A DNA stretch of 49,735 bases from CBEUVQ01 sp965546615 (GTDB lineage Bacteria; Bacillota; Desulfotomaculia; Desulfotomaculales; Desulfohalotomaculaceae): positions 1 to 49,735 of the forward strand of contig CBEUVQ010000015.1 in NCBI GenBank assembly GCA_965546615.1. The letters run 5' to 3'. The notes under the pieces are model-generated. The model worked only from the letters and a program-made list of their open reading frames with translations, had not been told where the DNA came from and did no database searches. A program made the position numbers and the translations under genes. This document shows, one piece after another, positions 7,744 to 16,158 of this stretch (within the stretch, counting starts at the first letter, position 1; the number at the start of each line of letters is the position of its first letter).

Positions 7744-8940
7744 GTGTTTTTTAATAAGAAAAAGCGGTTAAGCAACAACCAAGCAGCGAACGGGTTTAAA
7801 GGTGCAAACGGAGATGGCGATTTTACAGCGGCGTTGGCCATTTTTTCTTTAGCACATACCGAATTGATTGCGTTAAATGCTATGCTGAAAGTAAAAGAGA
7901 TTGCTGCAAATGCTGCGGAACTTTCATCTGCCACCGAAAGTATGGCTTCCGCCACCGAAGAAATTTCGGCATCTGTTGAAGAAATTAATTCTTCAATGCA
8001 GCAGGTTAATGCCCAAACAGAGCAGTCGGTACAGCAGATTAACAAGCTGGATGATTTAGGGGCGCAGAGCGAATTGATGTTAAAAGACATGACGCAGAAT
8101 GTGGATGAGTTAAGTTCTCAGGTGACAAAAATTGATGACATCACCCAGACTGTTTCGGATATTGCCGATCAGACCAATCTGCTGGCGCTGAATGCAGCTA
8201 TTGAAGCCGCCCGGGCAGGAGAAGCGGGCCGAGGTTTTACTGTGGTGGCTGATGAGGTGAGAAAGTTGGCGGGTAAGACTAAAGACTCGGTTAGCAGTGT
8301 GCAGCAGATCTCAGAGCAGATTAACGCCAAGTCGAAAAGCACCAAAGCGAATATTTCAGAGGTGCAGAGTACATTTCTGCAGTACCTTGAAAGTACAAAA
8401 GAAGTGGATGATAAGATAAAGCAAACTACCACCAAAGTGGGAGACTGCACATTGATGATTGAAAACATTACCGCCGCGGTGCAGCAGCAGAACGCAGCAT
8501 CAGAAAACTTGGCCCGGATATCAAAAGACTTAACGAAAAACAGCGAATCGGTAAGCGCTATATTGAGCCACAACGCCGATTACCTGCTGGAAATTGTTAC
8601 CCCGCAGTTAAAACTGTCGGACAGTGAGTCGGTCAGCAGTGTGCTGGCGGCAAGACTGGTTGAGCACGCCCACTTTTTGAGAAAAGCAGCCGAGCAGGCC
8701 GGCAAGGGCGGCAGTTTGGTAAGTTACAATGAATGTGACTTCGGCAAGTGGTATCGGGATAATGCAGAGAGGTATCGCGACATTCCGGCGTTTGTTGAGA
8801 TAGACGAACCGCACCGCTTGGTACATGAGTATGCTGATGCGCTGACAAAAGAATTGTCGTCGGAAAATGTGGAAAACTTAATGAAAGCATCGACCGATAT
8901 ATTAAAAGCATTCATTAAGCTGCATCAGGAGGTTAGTTAA
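7744..8940 (+). CDS. Soluble methyl-accepting chemotaxis protein with CZB domain
   Basis: A 398-residue chemoreceptor without membrane segments. The coiled-coil signalling region spans about residues 50-270. The hairpin tip DIADQTNLLALNAAIEAARA (about 139-158) contacts CheA/CheW. The C-terminal part carries a chemoreceptor zinc-binding (CZB) pattern: His308/His310, Cys331 in the ECDFGKWY motif, and His357 and His361. Such proteins sense zinc or oxidants through the Cys-zinc switch. The N-terminal 45 residues are unrecognised. A stop codon lies directly before the GTG at 7744, which fixes the earliest start; the ribosome binding site GGGGGTAGGA is modest. It has its own promoter and terminator. 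Confidence 0.88.
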   Translation: MFFNKKKRLSNNQAANGFKGANGDGDFTAALAIFSLAHTELIALNAMLKVKEIAANAAELSSATESMASATEEISASVEEINSSMQQVNAQTEQSVQQINKLDDLGAQSELMLKDMTQNVDELSSQVTKIDDITQTVSDIADQTNLLALNAAIEAARAGEAGRGFTVVADEVRKLAGKTKDSVSSVQQISEQINAKSKSTKANISEVQSTFLQYLESTKEVDDKIKQTTTKVGDCTLMIENITAAVQQQNAASENLARISKDLTKNSESVSAILSHNADYLLEIVTPQLKLSDSESVSSVLAARLVEHAHFLRKAAEQAGKGGSLVSYNECDFGKWYRDNAERYRDIPAFVEIDEPHRLVHEYADALTKELSSENVENLMKASTDILKAFIKLHQEVS

Positions 8941-8975
8941 CGGTAACGCAACTGCAGAATACGACGGAATGCATG

Positions 8976-9010
8976 AAAACGGGCAGATAGAAGTTTGCCC
9001 GTTTTTTATT
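8976..9010 (+). terminator. Terminator after the CZB chemoreceptor
   Basis: Stem AAACGGGCA with TGCCCGTTT, followed by a T-run (9002-9007). Confidence 0.85.
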
Positions 9011-9063
9011 TATAATAAGTTGAGTGAACAGTGATGACGAAAGAATGTGAGGTGGTGAGTGAA

Positions 9064-9303
9064 ATGATGAACGCTGTTCCGGCGCTGCTGATACTGCTGT
9101 TTGTATCAGCTCTGGTAATTATTTATATTGCTAAGGGGTTAAAAGGGGCATCCGGCATAAAGACAATGCTTATAGGCATAAATATAACGCTTGTGGGAGG
9201 CATTATCGCTGCCGACGCCAATTCCTTCCTTGGCGGGGTGGAATATTTAATAGTACTGGCGGGGCTGATAATTTCTGCCGCCGGTTTGAGAAAAGAGGGT
9301 TGA
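9064..9303 (+). CDS. Small membrane protein, unknown function
   Basis: A 79-residue protein with two to three hydrophobic helices (about 5-22, 32-47 and 55-72) and a short charged tail. I do not recognise the family. The ATG at 9064 is preferred, because GAGGTG lies nine bases upstream; the frame is open back to a GTG at 9031, which has no ribosome binding site. It is flanked by two strong terminators, so it is monocistronic. Confidence 0.6.
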   Translation: MMNAVPALLILLFVSALVIIYIAKGLKGASGIKTMLIGINITLVGGIIAADANSFLGGVEYLIVLAGLIISAAGLRKEG

Positions 9304-9370
9304 TTTTTAAAAACAAATTCTCTAAAGCGTGGAAAGGCACATGTTGGCTTATGCCAAGTGTTGGCGGAAG

Positions 9371-9408
9371 ATAATTAAAACGGGCAGACAGCTGCCCGTT
9401 TTAATTAT
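9371..9408. terminator. Bidirectional terminator
   Basis: Near-perfect long stem (ATAATTAAAACGGGCAG with its complement CTGCCCGTTTTAATTAT), A-rich on one side and T-rich on the other. It serves the small membrane gene from the left and glyoxalase I from the right. Confidence 0.85.
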
Positions 9409-9450
9409 CGGGTTTAATAATCACCGCGGCTGACTGCCGCTGATAAAACG

Positions 9451-9840
9451 CTACTTTTGAATAATCTCGGTGCGGTAGCCGTCGGGGTCGGTTAAGAAGT
9501 AATAGCCGCCGGCGGCTTCATCGCTGAGCTGTTTAATGTCGCTGACGGTATAACCGGCCTGCTTGTGTCGCCGGTAAGAAGCTTTTAAATCGTCTACCAC
9601 TACCGCCAGGTGGCTGTAGCCGTCGCCGATGGTGTAAGGTTCTTGGCGGTCGTAGTTGTAGGTAAGTTCCAATTCAAAATCATCTTCCGGGCTTTTCATG
9701 TAAACCAGTGTAAATTTGTATTCCGGAAAATCCCTCTTTCTGGCTATTTCTAAATTAAGCGCATCTTGATAAAACTTAACGGATTTTTCCAAATCCAGCA
9801 CCCGGATACAGGCATGAACGTACTTGTACTTTTGCGGCAT
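9451..9840 (-). CDS. gloA: Glyoxalase I (lactoylglutathione lyase family)
   Basis: A 129-residue VOC-fold metalloenzyme. The fold begins VHACIRVLDLEKSVKFY and continues with ELELTYNYD, DGYSHLAVVVDD and a final DPDGYRTEIIQ. The metal ligands are the expected His in VHACIRV, the Glu in ELELT, the His in YSHLA and the Glu in RTEII. The family isomerises the hemithioacetal of methylglyoxal with a small thiol. AAGGAGG precedes the ATG. It is transcribed divergently from a metallo-beta-lactamase-fold gene and two gamma-glutamyl ligase-type genes. This suggests a complete thiol-dependent aldehyde detoxification module. Confidence 0.85.
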   Translation of the reverse strand: MPQKYKYVHACIRVLDLEKSVKFYQDALNLEIARKRDFPEYKFTLVYMKSPEDDFELELTYNYDRQEPYTIGDGYSHLAVVVDDLKASYRRHKQAGYTVSDIKQLSDEAAGGYYFLTDPDGYRTEIIQK

Positions 9841-9944
9841 GAAAATTACCTCCTTACAGCACTGTTAAATAAAGTATAATATATATAACTCTATGGAATT
9901 TTATGATAACAGATTTTTATGATAATAAGCAAGGAGTGTTCAGA

Positions 9945-10574
9945 ATGCAGGTTGGCAGAATAATTGTCGGCCCCGGCGAAACCAACTGCTACATAGTGTG
10001 CGATAAAAACAGGCGCGGTTTTATTATTGACCCCGGCGGGGACTGGGCAAAAATAATTGATTATCTAAACGAAAATAATATAAAATTAGATGCAATCATT
10101 TTAACGCACTGTCATTATGACCACATTTTGGCGGTGGAGAAAGTAAAAAAAGAATTTAACGCTCCGGTGTGGATTCACCAAGCTGATTTTGCCGGGTTAA
10201 AAGACCCGCAGATAAATCTGTCTGCATCTCGTCCGGTGGCGGATACGGCAGTTACCGCCGACAAAACGCTGCGGCACGGCGACAGACCGGTTATCGGCGA
10301 TTTGCAGCTGGAAATCATTCATACTCCCGGCCATACCCCGGGCGGAATTTGTATTTTGGCGGGCGGCTGCTTATTCAGCGGCGATACGCTGTTTAAGGAT
10401 TCGGTGGGCCGAACGGATTTGGTGGGCGGCAGTTACCGGCAGCTGACGGAATCTATTGTTACCAAGCTGATGCCGCTGCCCGATGAGCTGCTTGTTTACC
10501 CCGGGCACCGGGAGCAGACCACGCTGGGCCGGGAAAAAACGCACAATCCCAAGGTGTTACAAATGCTGACGTAG
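9945..10574 (+). CDS. Metallo-beta-lactamase-fold hydrolase, glyoxalase II-like
   Basis: A 209-residue binuclear metal hydrolase. The metal motif THCHYDH is followed by HTPGHTPGG, FSGDTLFKDSVGRTD and a terminal VYPGHRE, giving all the usual His and Asp ligands. The size and motif order match the short glyoxalase II-like (YcbL-type) proteins. With glyoxalase I next door, thioester hydrolysis is plausible. I moved the start to 9945, because AAGGAG lies eight bases before that ATG; the upstream ATG at 9903 has no such site. It is followed after 13 bases by the glutamate-cysteine ligase gene. Confidence 0.85.
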   Translation: MQVGRIIVGPGETNCYIVCDKNRRGFIIDPGGDWAKIIDYLNENNIKLDAIILTHCHYDHILAVEKVKKEFNAPVWIHQADFAGLKDPQINLSASRPVADTAVTADKTLRHGDRPVIGDLQLEIIHTPGHTPGGICILAGGCLFSGDTLFKDSVGRTDLVGGSYRQLTESIVTKLMPLPDELLVYPGHREQTTLGREKTHNPKVLQMLT

Positions 10575-10587
10575 AGGAGGAAGATGA

Positions 10588-11958
10588 ATGCCGAATACCG
10601 AGCAGCAGATTCAAGAAATTGTCAACTACATGCGCCGCGGAGAAAAAGGAGATGCCCCGCTGAAAATCGGCTTGGAAGTGGAACATCTGGTGCTGGATAA
10701 AGACACTTTAACGGCGGTTTCTTATTATCAGCGCGGCGGCATTGCCGATATTTTAAAAGAGATGCAGGCGTTTGGCTGGCAGGGTGTTTATGAAAAGGAA
10801 CATCTTTTGGGACTTTTAAAAGACGGCACCACCATTACGCTGGAACCGGGCGGGCAGCTGGAAATCAGCATTAAACCGCACTGCGATATTGCCGCTATCG
10901 AAGATGAGTACATAAATTTTTTACAAGAGCTGCTGCCGATATTGGAAGCGAACAATCAGCTGCTTGCCGCTGTCGGCTACCATCCGGTGAGCAAAATTGC
11001 CGATATCGAGTTCATTCCCAAAGAGAGATACGCTTATATGTCCCGCTATCTAAAGCGGCAGGGGCGCTATGCCTTAAACATGATGAAAGGCACTGCCGCG
11101 ATGCATGTAAACATCGATTACCGCTCAGAAGAGGATTATGTTAAAAAGCACAAAATAGCGAACTGCCTGGGACCGGTAGTGGCTGTGATGTTTGATAACG
11201 CTGCTTTTTTTGAAGGGGAGATTAATCACAACTGCGCTTTAAAAAGGATAATTTGGCAGAACTGCGACGACGGCCGCTGCGGTATGCCGCAGGGTACTTT
11301 TCAACCGGACTACGGTTACCGCCGCTACGCCGAGTATATTTTAAACATTCCGGCGATTGTGCTGAAGAAAGGTGAGCAGCTTTTGCCCACCGAAAAGCGC
11401 TATCAAGAAGTGTTTGACCCGCAGAATTATCAATTGGATGAGCTGGAGTATATGATGACAATGGCTTTTCCCGATATCCGCACCAAGAATTTTATTGAAA
11501 TCAGAGTTGCTGATTCTGTTCCCTATCCGTTAAATATTGCCGGTGCGGCGCTGTGGAAAGGGCTTTTATATCATCAGGATAATCTAAATGAGCTGGACCG
11601 TTATTTTGCCGATATTACGGCAGAGGAAATTGACGGCATCAAAAAACAAATTGTGCAGCACGGCTATGACGCCCGTTTTAAAAACTGCAGCGTGCATGAT
11701 TTGGCGAAATATATAGTGAGTTTGGCCAAGGCGGGGCTTAACCCGGCGGAAAAGAAATACCTTGAGCCGCTGGAAAGATTGGTAGAGCGTAAGCTCCGCC
11801 TGGCGGTGATTACCAGAGCGCACCTGCACCGAGGCAAAAAAGCGGCGCTCAACTGCTGTTTTTTAAATAATTTGTTGAAAGGTGGGCACGATGGGTTTCC
11901 GCGAATTGAGCGATTTGTATATCAATCTGGTGAAGAAGGATGCTGCCCGTTACTATAA
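10588..11958 (+). CDS. gshA: Glutamate-cysteine ligase (GCS2-type)
   Basis: A 456-residue ATP-dependent ligase that joins the glutamate gamma-carboxyl to cysteine. Diagnostic parts are KIGLEVEHLVLD at the N-terminus (metal/ATP binding), EPGGQLEIS, MMKGTAAMHVNIDY and a later FIEIRVADSVP. This is the plant/proteobacterial type of GCS rather than the E. coli type. GAGGAGG precedes the ATG. The last 68 bases overlap the next gene, an ATP-grasp ligase. The C-terminal 25 residues, inside the overlap, are probably not conserved. Firmicutes often lack glutathione, so the product may be gamma-glutamylcysteine or a derivative. Confidence 0.85.
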   Translation: MPNTEQQIQEIVNYMRRGEKGDAPLKIGLEVEHLVLDKDTLTAVSYYQRGGIADILKEMQAFGWQGVYEKEHLLGLLKDGTTITLEPGGQLEISIKPHCDIAAIEDEYINFLQELLPILEANNQLLAAVGYHPVSKIADIEFIPKERYAYMSRYLKRQGRYALNMMKGTAAMHVNIDYRSEEDYVKKHKIANCLGPVVAVMFDNAAFFEGEINHNCALKRIIWQNCDDGRCGMPQGTFQPDYGYRRYAEYILNIPAIVLKKGEQLLPTEKRYQEVFDPQNYQLDELEYMMTMAFPDIRTKNFIEIRVADSVPYPLNIAGAALWKGLLYHQDNLNELDRYFADITAEEIDGIKKQIVQHGYDARFKNCSVHDLAKYIVSLAKAGLNPAEKKYLEPLERLVERKLRLAVITRAHLHRGKKAALNCCFLNNLLKGGHDGFPRIERFVYQSGEEGCCPLL

Positions 11959-13216
11959 AGATTATCTCGATACTGTGCAGGCGGTGGAGCGCTCAGGTGC
12001 GCAGTTTGCCGGCCGCCCCGTTCCGTTTTTGTATCAGCCGATGCTGTTCGGCGAGGAGGATATTGCCTGCTTTCAGCGGGCGGCGGCAGTGCTGACGGGA
12101 ATTTTAAACAAAGTGATTAAAGCATATCTTGACGATGCGGCGTTTCGGCGAGAGTTTGGTTTTAGTGAGCTGCTGGAAGAACTTATTTTGGTTGATCCGG
12201 GGTATCCCACGGCGGTGCCGATGGCGCGGTTTGATATGTTTTATCACCGCCCCGACAGCTTTATGTTCTGCGAACTCAACGCCGACGGTTCATCCGGCAT
12301 GAATAAAACCAACGAGCTGGAAAGGATTTTTCTGCAGTCCGCACCGCTTAAAGATATCGGTGAACATTATCAGGTGAGCTTTTTCGAGCTGATTGACAGC
12401 TGGGTGGAGGCGTCGCTTAAAAATTACCGCTGCTTTAATCCCGCAAATGCCGCGCCCAACGTGGCGGTTGTGGATTGGCTGCCCGCCGGCAACATCGAGG
12501 AATTTACCGCCTTTAGAGATGCTTACCGGCGGCGCGGACTGGCGGCGGAAATTGCCGATCCGCGCGAGCTTACTTACACCGGCGGCAGGCTGTGGTATCG
12601 CAGTATGCCGGTGGATTTAATTTACCGCCGGGTAGTGACCAGCGAACTGATTGCCAAAGCCGATGAAACAGCGGATTTTATTCAGGCCTACCGTGACGGG
12701 GCGGTGTGTGTCGTCGGTCCGCTGCGCTCGGAAATTATTCACAACAAAATTATTTTTCAAGTGCTGCACCGCCATGCCGCCGAAATACTGACGGCAGAAG
12801 AAGCCGCCTTTGTGAAAGAACACATTCCGTACACCGGCGAATTCTGCGGCGACCGCGAGATATACCGGCAGGTGGTGCAGAGCAAAGATGAATATGTGCT
12901 TAAACCAACCGATCAATATGCCGCCGCCGGCGTTTACCTGGGCAAAGACTTTACCGAGCGGCAGTGGCGGCAGACAGCGGATAAATGCTGGAACAGCGGC
13001 TATTTGTACCAGCGGTACTGCCCGCCGTACAGCGGCAGGCTGCTGGATTTTGACGGCGAAAATCCTGCTGCCGCTGAGTACAACCACATGCTGGGCTTGT
13101 TTGTTTACAACGAAAAATTTGCCGGCATTTACACTCGGGTGAGCAGGCATAATGTAATCGCCCAAAACCCGGGCTATTACCTGCAGCCGAACTTTGTACT
13201 GACCAAAGCGGATTAA
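11891..13216 (+). CDS. ATP-grasp ligase, glutathionylspermidine synthase-like
   Basis: A 441-residue protein that looks like a permuted ATP-grasp enzyme of the glutathionylspermidine synthase kind. Visible parts are an acidic metal-site stretch FMFCELNADGSSGMN (about 130-145), the basic EIIHNKIIFQVLH, and the nucleotide-binding segment DEYVLKPTDQYAAAGVYLG with its lysine, then an LYQRYCPP strand. I chose ATG 11891, because AAAGGTGGG precedes it; a GTG at 11882 overlaps that site. Overlap with gshA by 68 bases implies coupled translation. It probably adds an amine or amino acid to gamma-glutamylcysteine, but the substrate is not evident and it is not a normal GshB. The family call is moderately sure. 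Confidence 0.7.
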   Translation: MGFRELSDLYINLVKKDAARYYKDYLDTVQAVERSGAQFAGRPVPFLYQPMLFGEEDIACFQRAAAVLTGILNKVIKAYLDDAAFRREFGFSELLEELILVDPGYPTAVPMARFDMFYHRPDSFMFCELNADGSSGMNKTNELERIFLQSAPLKDIGEHYQVSFFELIDSWVEASLKNYRCFNPANAAPNVAVVDWLPAGNIEEFTAFRDAYRRRGLAAEIADPRELTYTGGRLWYRSMPVDLIYRRVVTSELIAKADETADFIQAYRDGAVCVVGPLRSEIIHNKIIFQVLHRHAAEILTAEEAAFVKEHIPYTGEFCGDREIYRQVVQSKDEYVLKPTDQYAAAGVYLGKDFTERQWRQTADKCWNSGYLYQRYCPPYSGRLLDFDGENPAAAEYNHMLGLFVYNEKFAGIYTRVSRHNVIAQNPGYYLQPNFVLTKAD

Positions 13217-13536
13217 GCGGAAGGGGAAGTGTATTTTAAACCGATAATGCCCGCTAAAATTAACGTTAAGAAAAAAATGCGTATTAAATCCCGCGGTTCG
13301 TTGAGCAGCACCATGCCGACAATGACCGCACCCACCGCACCGATGCCGGTCCAAACGGCGTAAGCGGTGCCGATGGGCAGCACTTTGGTGGCCAGTGATA
13401 AAAAGTAAAAGCTTACCACCATGCCGGCAATCGTTATTAACGAAGGGTAAAGACGGGTAAAACCGGCGGAATATTTTAAACTTATCGCCCAAACCACTTC
13501 AAAAATGCCGGCAATGGCTAAATAAATCCAAGACAC
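13213..13536 (-). CDS. sugE: SMR-family guanidinium exporter
   Basis: A 107-residue four-helix small multidrug resistance protein. The start MSWIYLAIAGIFEVVWAISL contains the essential Glu13 in the FEVVWA motif, followed by AYAVWTGIGAVGAVIVG and GIIGLKY. These are the features of the SugE/Gdx branch, which swaps guanidinium for protons across the membrane as an antiparallel dimer. The upstream ykkC riboswitch strongly supports this job. GTG start with AAAGGAG about 12 bases upstream. Its last bases overlap the end of the convergent ATP-grasp gene by four. Confidence 0.92.
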   Translation of the reverse strand: MSWIYLAIAGIFEVVWAISLKYSAGFTRLYPSLITIAGMVVSFYFLSLATKVLPIGTAYAVWTGIGAVGAVIVGMVLLNEPRDLIRIFFLTLILAGIIGLKYTSPSA

Positions 13537-13608
13537 TGAAATATCAGCTCCTTTGCAAAATTTACATTTTTTACGGCAGCGTGGAAATTCTAAACTTTCG
13601 CTGCAAGC

Positions 13609-13657
13609 AAAAAAGCCCGGAACGATATCTTTTTGGCGATATCCTCCCGGGCTTTTA
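13609..13657 (-). terminator. Terminator of the guanidine riboswitch
   Basis: On the minus strand AAAAGCCCGG pairs with CCGGGCTTTTTT around a 26-base loop. The 5' arm uses the last conserved AAAAGCCCGGGAG block of the ykkC aptamer, so ligand binding and termination are mutually exclusive. Confidence 0.85.
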
Positions 13658-13732
13658 TCCCTCCGTGTACACAGAAACCTGTGCGTTTTCTCTCGGTCCA
13701 GGCCGGCATGCCGCGGAACCCTAGAAAACCAA
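13645..13732 (-). promoter_or_regulatory. Guanidine-I riboswitch (ykkC)
   Basis: On the minus strand the ordered blocks CTAGGGTTCCGC, GGCCTGGACCGAGAGAAAAC, ACACGGAGGGATAAAAGCCC and GGGAGG are the ykkC class 1 consensus. In this class guanidine stabilises the aptamer and prevents termination, turning on export or breakdown. It sits directly upstream of a SugE exporter. Confidence 0.93.
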
Positions 13733-13748
13733 TTATGCTGTTGGCATA

Positions 13749-13777
13749 ATGTTAGCGCATTTTTGCTTTGGCGTCAA
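13749..13777 (-). promoter_or_regulatory. Promoter of the riboswitch-sugE transcript
   Basis: On the minus strand TTGACG, 17 bases, TAACAT, ending 17 bases before the aptamer. The stretch 13780-13940 toward the next gene shows nothing definite. Confidence 0.6.
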
Positions 13778-13969
13778 GATTAGAGAGAAGCCTGCCGTTT
13801 GCAGTGGAACGCTTTATTGGTTACAGATATGATATGACAGCCGCCACAAAAATGTGTACTGCCTGCATTTTCGGTTTTGTGCAAAATTAAAAGGTAATTA
13901 ACATGTTTTGTCGAATAATTATTAAGTTCAAGGCTATACCGGGAGCTTTGTCTGGAGGGAAGAACGGAG

Positions 13970-15583
13970 ATGTTTAAAAATTTAAAGATTAGAAGTAAAC
14001 TGTATTTATTGGTAGGGATTTTAACGCTGTTTTTAGTTTTGTTGGGTGGAATAAGCAAACTTACCACTGATAATTTTTATCAGGACAGCGAAGATAATGT
14101 AAACACAATAAGGCAGCTGGAGGTGACGGTGGATACCGCCCGTCAGGCGCAGGTGCACTTTAAAATACAGGTGCAGGAATGGAAAAATATTCTGCTCCGC
14201 GGCACTAATCCCGATGATTATCAAAAATACTTAAACGCTTTTGAAGAGGAAGAAAAAATTGTTGGGCAGCTGCTGGAAGAGCTGAAAGGTTTAATGCAGC
14301 AGCAGAATATCGACACATCTCAGGTGGAGCAGACCATAACGCTGCATGCCGATTTGGGGAATAAGTACCGCCAGGCTTTGGCGCTTTATGACGCCGACGA
14401 TCCAACGAGTTATCAAGCGGTGGACGGCATGGTGCGGGGCATTGACCGCGCACCGACCGAGCAGATGGATGATATTGTCAAGCAGATTGAGGATTACGCT
14501 GCGGCGGCAGTTGTCGCTATGGAAAAACACGCCGCAGAAGATTATAAACGCGCGCAGATGGAATCGGTTGCCACCATTGTATTCAGCGTGCTGCTGGCGC
14601 TGATTATGTCGATTTTTGTTGCTAAGCAAATCGTCAAGCCGATAAATCTGCTGCAGCGGCAGCTGGAGCAGCTGGCAGACAGCGGCGGCGACTTGACGCA
14701 GAAAATTGACATCGATTCCAAAGATGAAATCGGCGCTTTGGCAGCGGCGTTTAACAAGTTTACCGAGCGGCTGCGGCTGATGATGACGGATGTTAATGAA
14801 AATGCCTATCAGCTGCAGCAGACCGCTCAGCAGCTGACCGCCAACTCACAGCAAACGGCGGCGGGCGCCAGTGAAAACGCCGCCACTGTAAGCGAAATTG
14901 CTGCCAGCGTTGACCAGGTGAGTGAAAATATGCAGCAGGTTGCCGCCGGTTCGCAGTCGACGGAGCGCTACGCCGTTGACGGCGGGCAGAAAGTCAGTGC
15001 GGTGCGCGGGCTGTTTGATAAAAATCAGGCGGCGGTGGCCGGTGTTTCCCAGGTAATTAACAGCCTTAATGAAAAATCGCAGGAAATTTCGCAGATTGTA
15101 GATATCATCAATCAAATTGCGGAGCAGACCAATCTGCTGGCGCTGAATGCCGCTATTGAAGCCGCCCGCGCGGGAGAACACGGCCGGGGCTTTGCGGTGG
15201 TGGCGGAAGAAGTGCGCCAGCTGGCTGAGCAGTCCAGCCAAGCCACCAAAAGGATTTATGACATCATCAGCGGCATTCAAACCGAAACCGGAAAAGCGGT
15301 GAAGGAAATGAACGAAGCCAATGCGCTGGTAAATACTATCAGCAGCTCGTTTAATGATGCCGGAGATACTTTTATGGAGATAGAAAAAGAGGTAAAAGGG
15401 CTGGCGGCGCAAATTCAGGATGCTGCCGCTGCCGCTCAGCAGATGTCCAGCGCGGTGCAGAATGTTGCCGCCGCCACCGAAGAACAAACCGCTGCGATGG
15501 AAGAAGTATCCGCATCGGTGGAAACGCTGGCGAAAATAGCGGATCACTTAAATGCGCTGGTTGGCAAGTTTAAGCTGGAATAG
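13970..15583 (+). CDS. Transmembrane methyl-accepting chemotaxis protein
   Basis: A 537-residue chemoreceptor. TM1 is about residues 10-30. A helical extracytoplasmic domain (about 31-192) looks like a four-helix bundle ligand domain. TM2 is about 193-213, the HAMP domain follows from KQIVKPINLL to about 270, and then the cytoplasmic signalling region. The tip IAEQTNLLALNAAIEAARA binds the CheA/CheW complex, and nearby Gln/Glu pairs are methylation sites. GGAGGGAAGAACGGAG leads into the ATG. The ligand is unknown. It is a single gene with a terminator. Confidence 0.92.
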   Translation: MFKNLKIRSKLYLLVGILTLFLVLLGGISKLTTDNFYQDSEDNVNTIRQLEVTVDTARQAQVHFKIQVQEWKNILLRGTNPDDYQKYLNAFEEEEKIVGQLLEELKGLMQQQNIDTSQVEQTITLHADLGNKYRQALALYDADDPTSYQAVDGMVRGIDRAPTEQMDDIVKQIEDYAAAAVVAMEKHAAEDYKRAQMESVATIVFSVLLALIMSIFVAKQIVKPINLLQRQLEQLADSGGDLTQKIDIDSKDEIGALAAAFNKFTERLRLMMTDVNENAYQLQQTAQQLTANSQQTAAGASENAATVSEIAASVDQVSENMQQVAAGSQSTERYAVDGGQKVSAVRGLFDKNQAAVAGVSQVINSLNEKSQEISQIVDIINQIAEQTNLLALNAAIEAARAGEHGRGFAVVAEEVRQLAEQSSQATKRIYDIISGIQTETGKAVKEMNEANALVNTISSSFNDAGDTFMEIEKEVKGLAAQIQDAAAAAQQMSSAVQNVAAATEEQTAAMEEVSASVETLAKIADHLNALVGKFKLE

Positions 15584-15594
15584 TGTTTTACCCG

Positions 15595-15624
15595 CCCAGC
15601 CCCTTCACGGGGCTGGGCTTTTTT
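15595..15624 (+). terminator. Terminator after the chemoreceptor
   Basis: Stem CCCAGCCCC/GGGGCTGGG with a four-base loop, followed by CTTTTTT. Confidence 0.9.
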
Positions 15625-15647
15625 CTGCAGGGCGGTACTGCTGCGCC

Positions 15648-16136
15648 TTAAAGCAGATCATCAATCACCCAAAACAAATCAACCGATCTGATGACGCCGA
15701 CCGGGACGCTGTTTTCTAAAACCGGCACAAAGTTTTCATCGCTGTTAAACATTGTTTTGACAGCATTTCTGATATCATCATCGGCGCTGACGGTGACGCT
15801 GAAAATGGGGCGCATAAATTCCTTTACCTTCATCCCTTCCGCATCGCGTATCCGCTTGATGAAAAACCAGCTCCATGACGCCGAGCGCAGCCACGGGTCA
15901 TTGTAATGCTCTTTTAATTCCACCGCTTTTAACAAATCCTGCAGCGTCAGTATTCCGGTGTAGTTATTTTCGTTATCAATCACCAGCAGCTCGTGGTTTC
16001 CGTAACAACGGCCGGCGTCATTGTGCATAGATATTTTAAAAACGCGCACCGCTTTATAGATGGAGTCGTCTTCATAAACGGTGAGATAATCATTTAACGG
16101 GATCATCACATCCCGCACCAACAGTTTTTTGGCCAT
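15648..16136 (-). CDS. CBS-domain-pair protein
   Basis: A 162-residue cytoplasmic protein made of two CBS motifs (VRDVMIPLNDYLTV at the N-terminus and VKEFMRPIFSVTVSADDDIR in the middle). CBS pairs bind adenine nucleotides and relay energy status. It lies 22 bases after the sigma-54 response regulator and is probably its last co-transcribed partner. It resembles the CBS protein at 20814 (both start VRDxMxPxxxY and share a GNHELLVI/GHKTLIVQ-type segment and an LLKAV stretch). The two therefore bracket this regulatory and transport locus. The target protein is unknown. Confidence 0.85.
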   Translation of the reverse strand: MAKKLLVRDVMIPLNDYLTVYEDDSIYKAVRVFKISMHNDAGRCYGNHELLVIDNENNYTGILTLQDLLKAVELKEHYNDPWLRSASWSWFFIKRIRDAEGMKVKEFMRPIFSVTVSADDDIRNAVKTMFNSDENFVPVLENSVPVGVIRSVDLFWVIDDLL

Positions 16137-16158
16137 GAAAATCCGCCTTCCTAAAACT

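Noticed and set aside
12617..13492. Long minus-strand frame of 291 codons
   Set aside because: It is the shadow of the ATP-grasp and sugE genes, with no ribosome binding site or recognisable domain.
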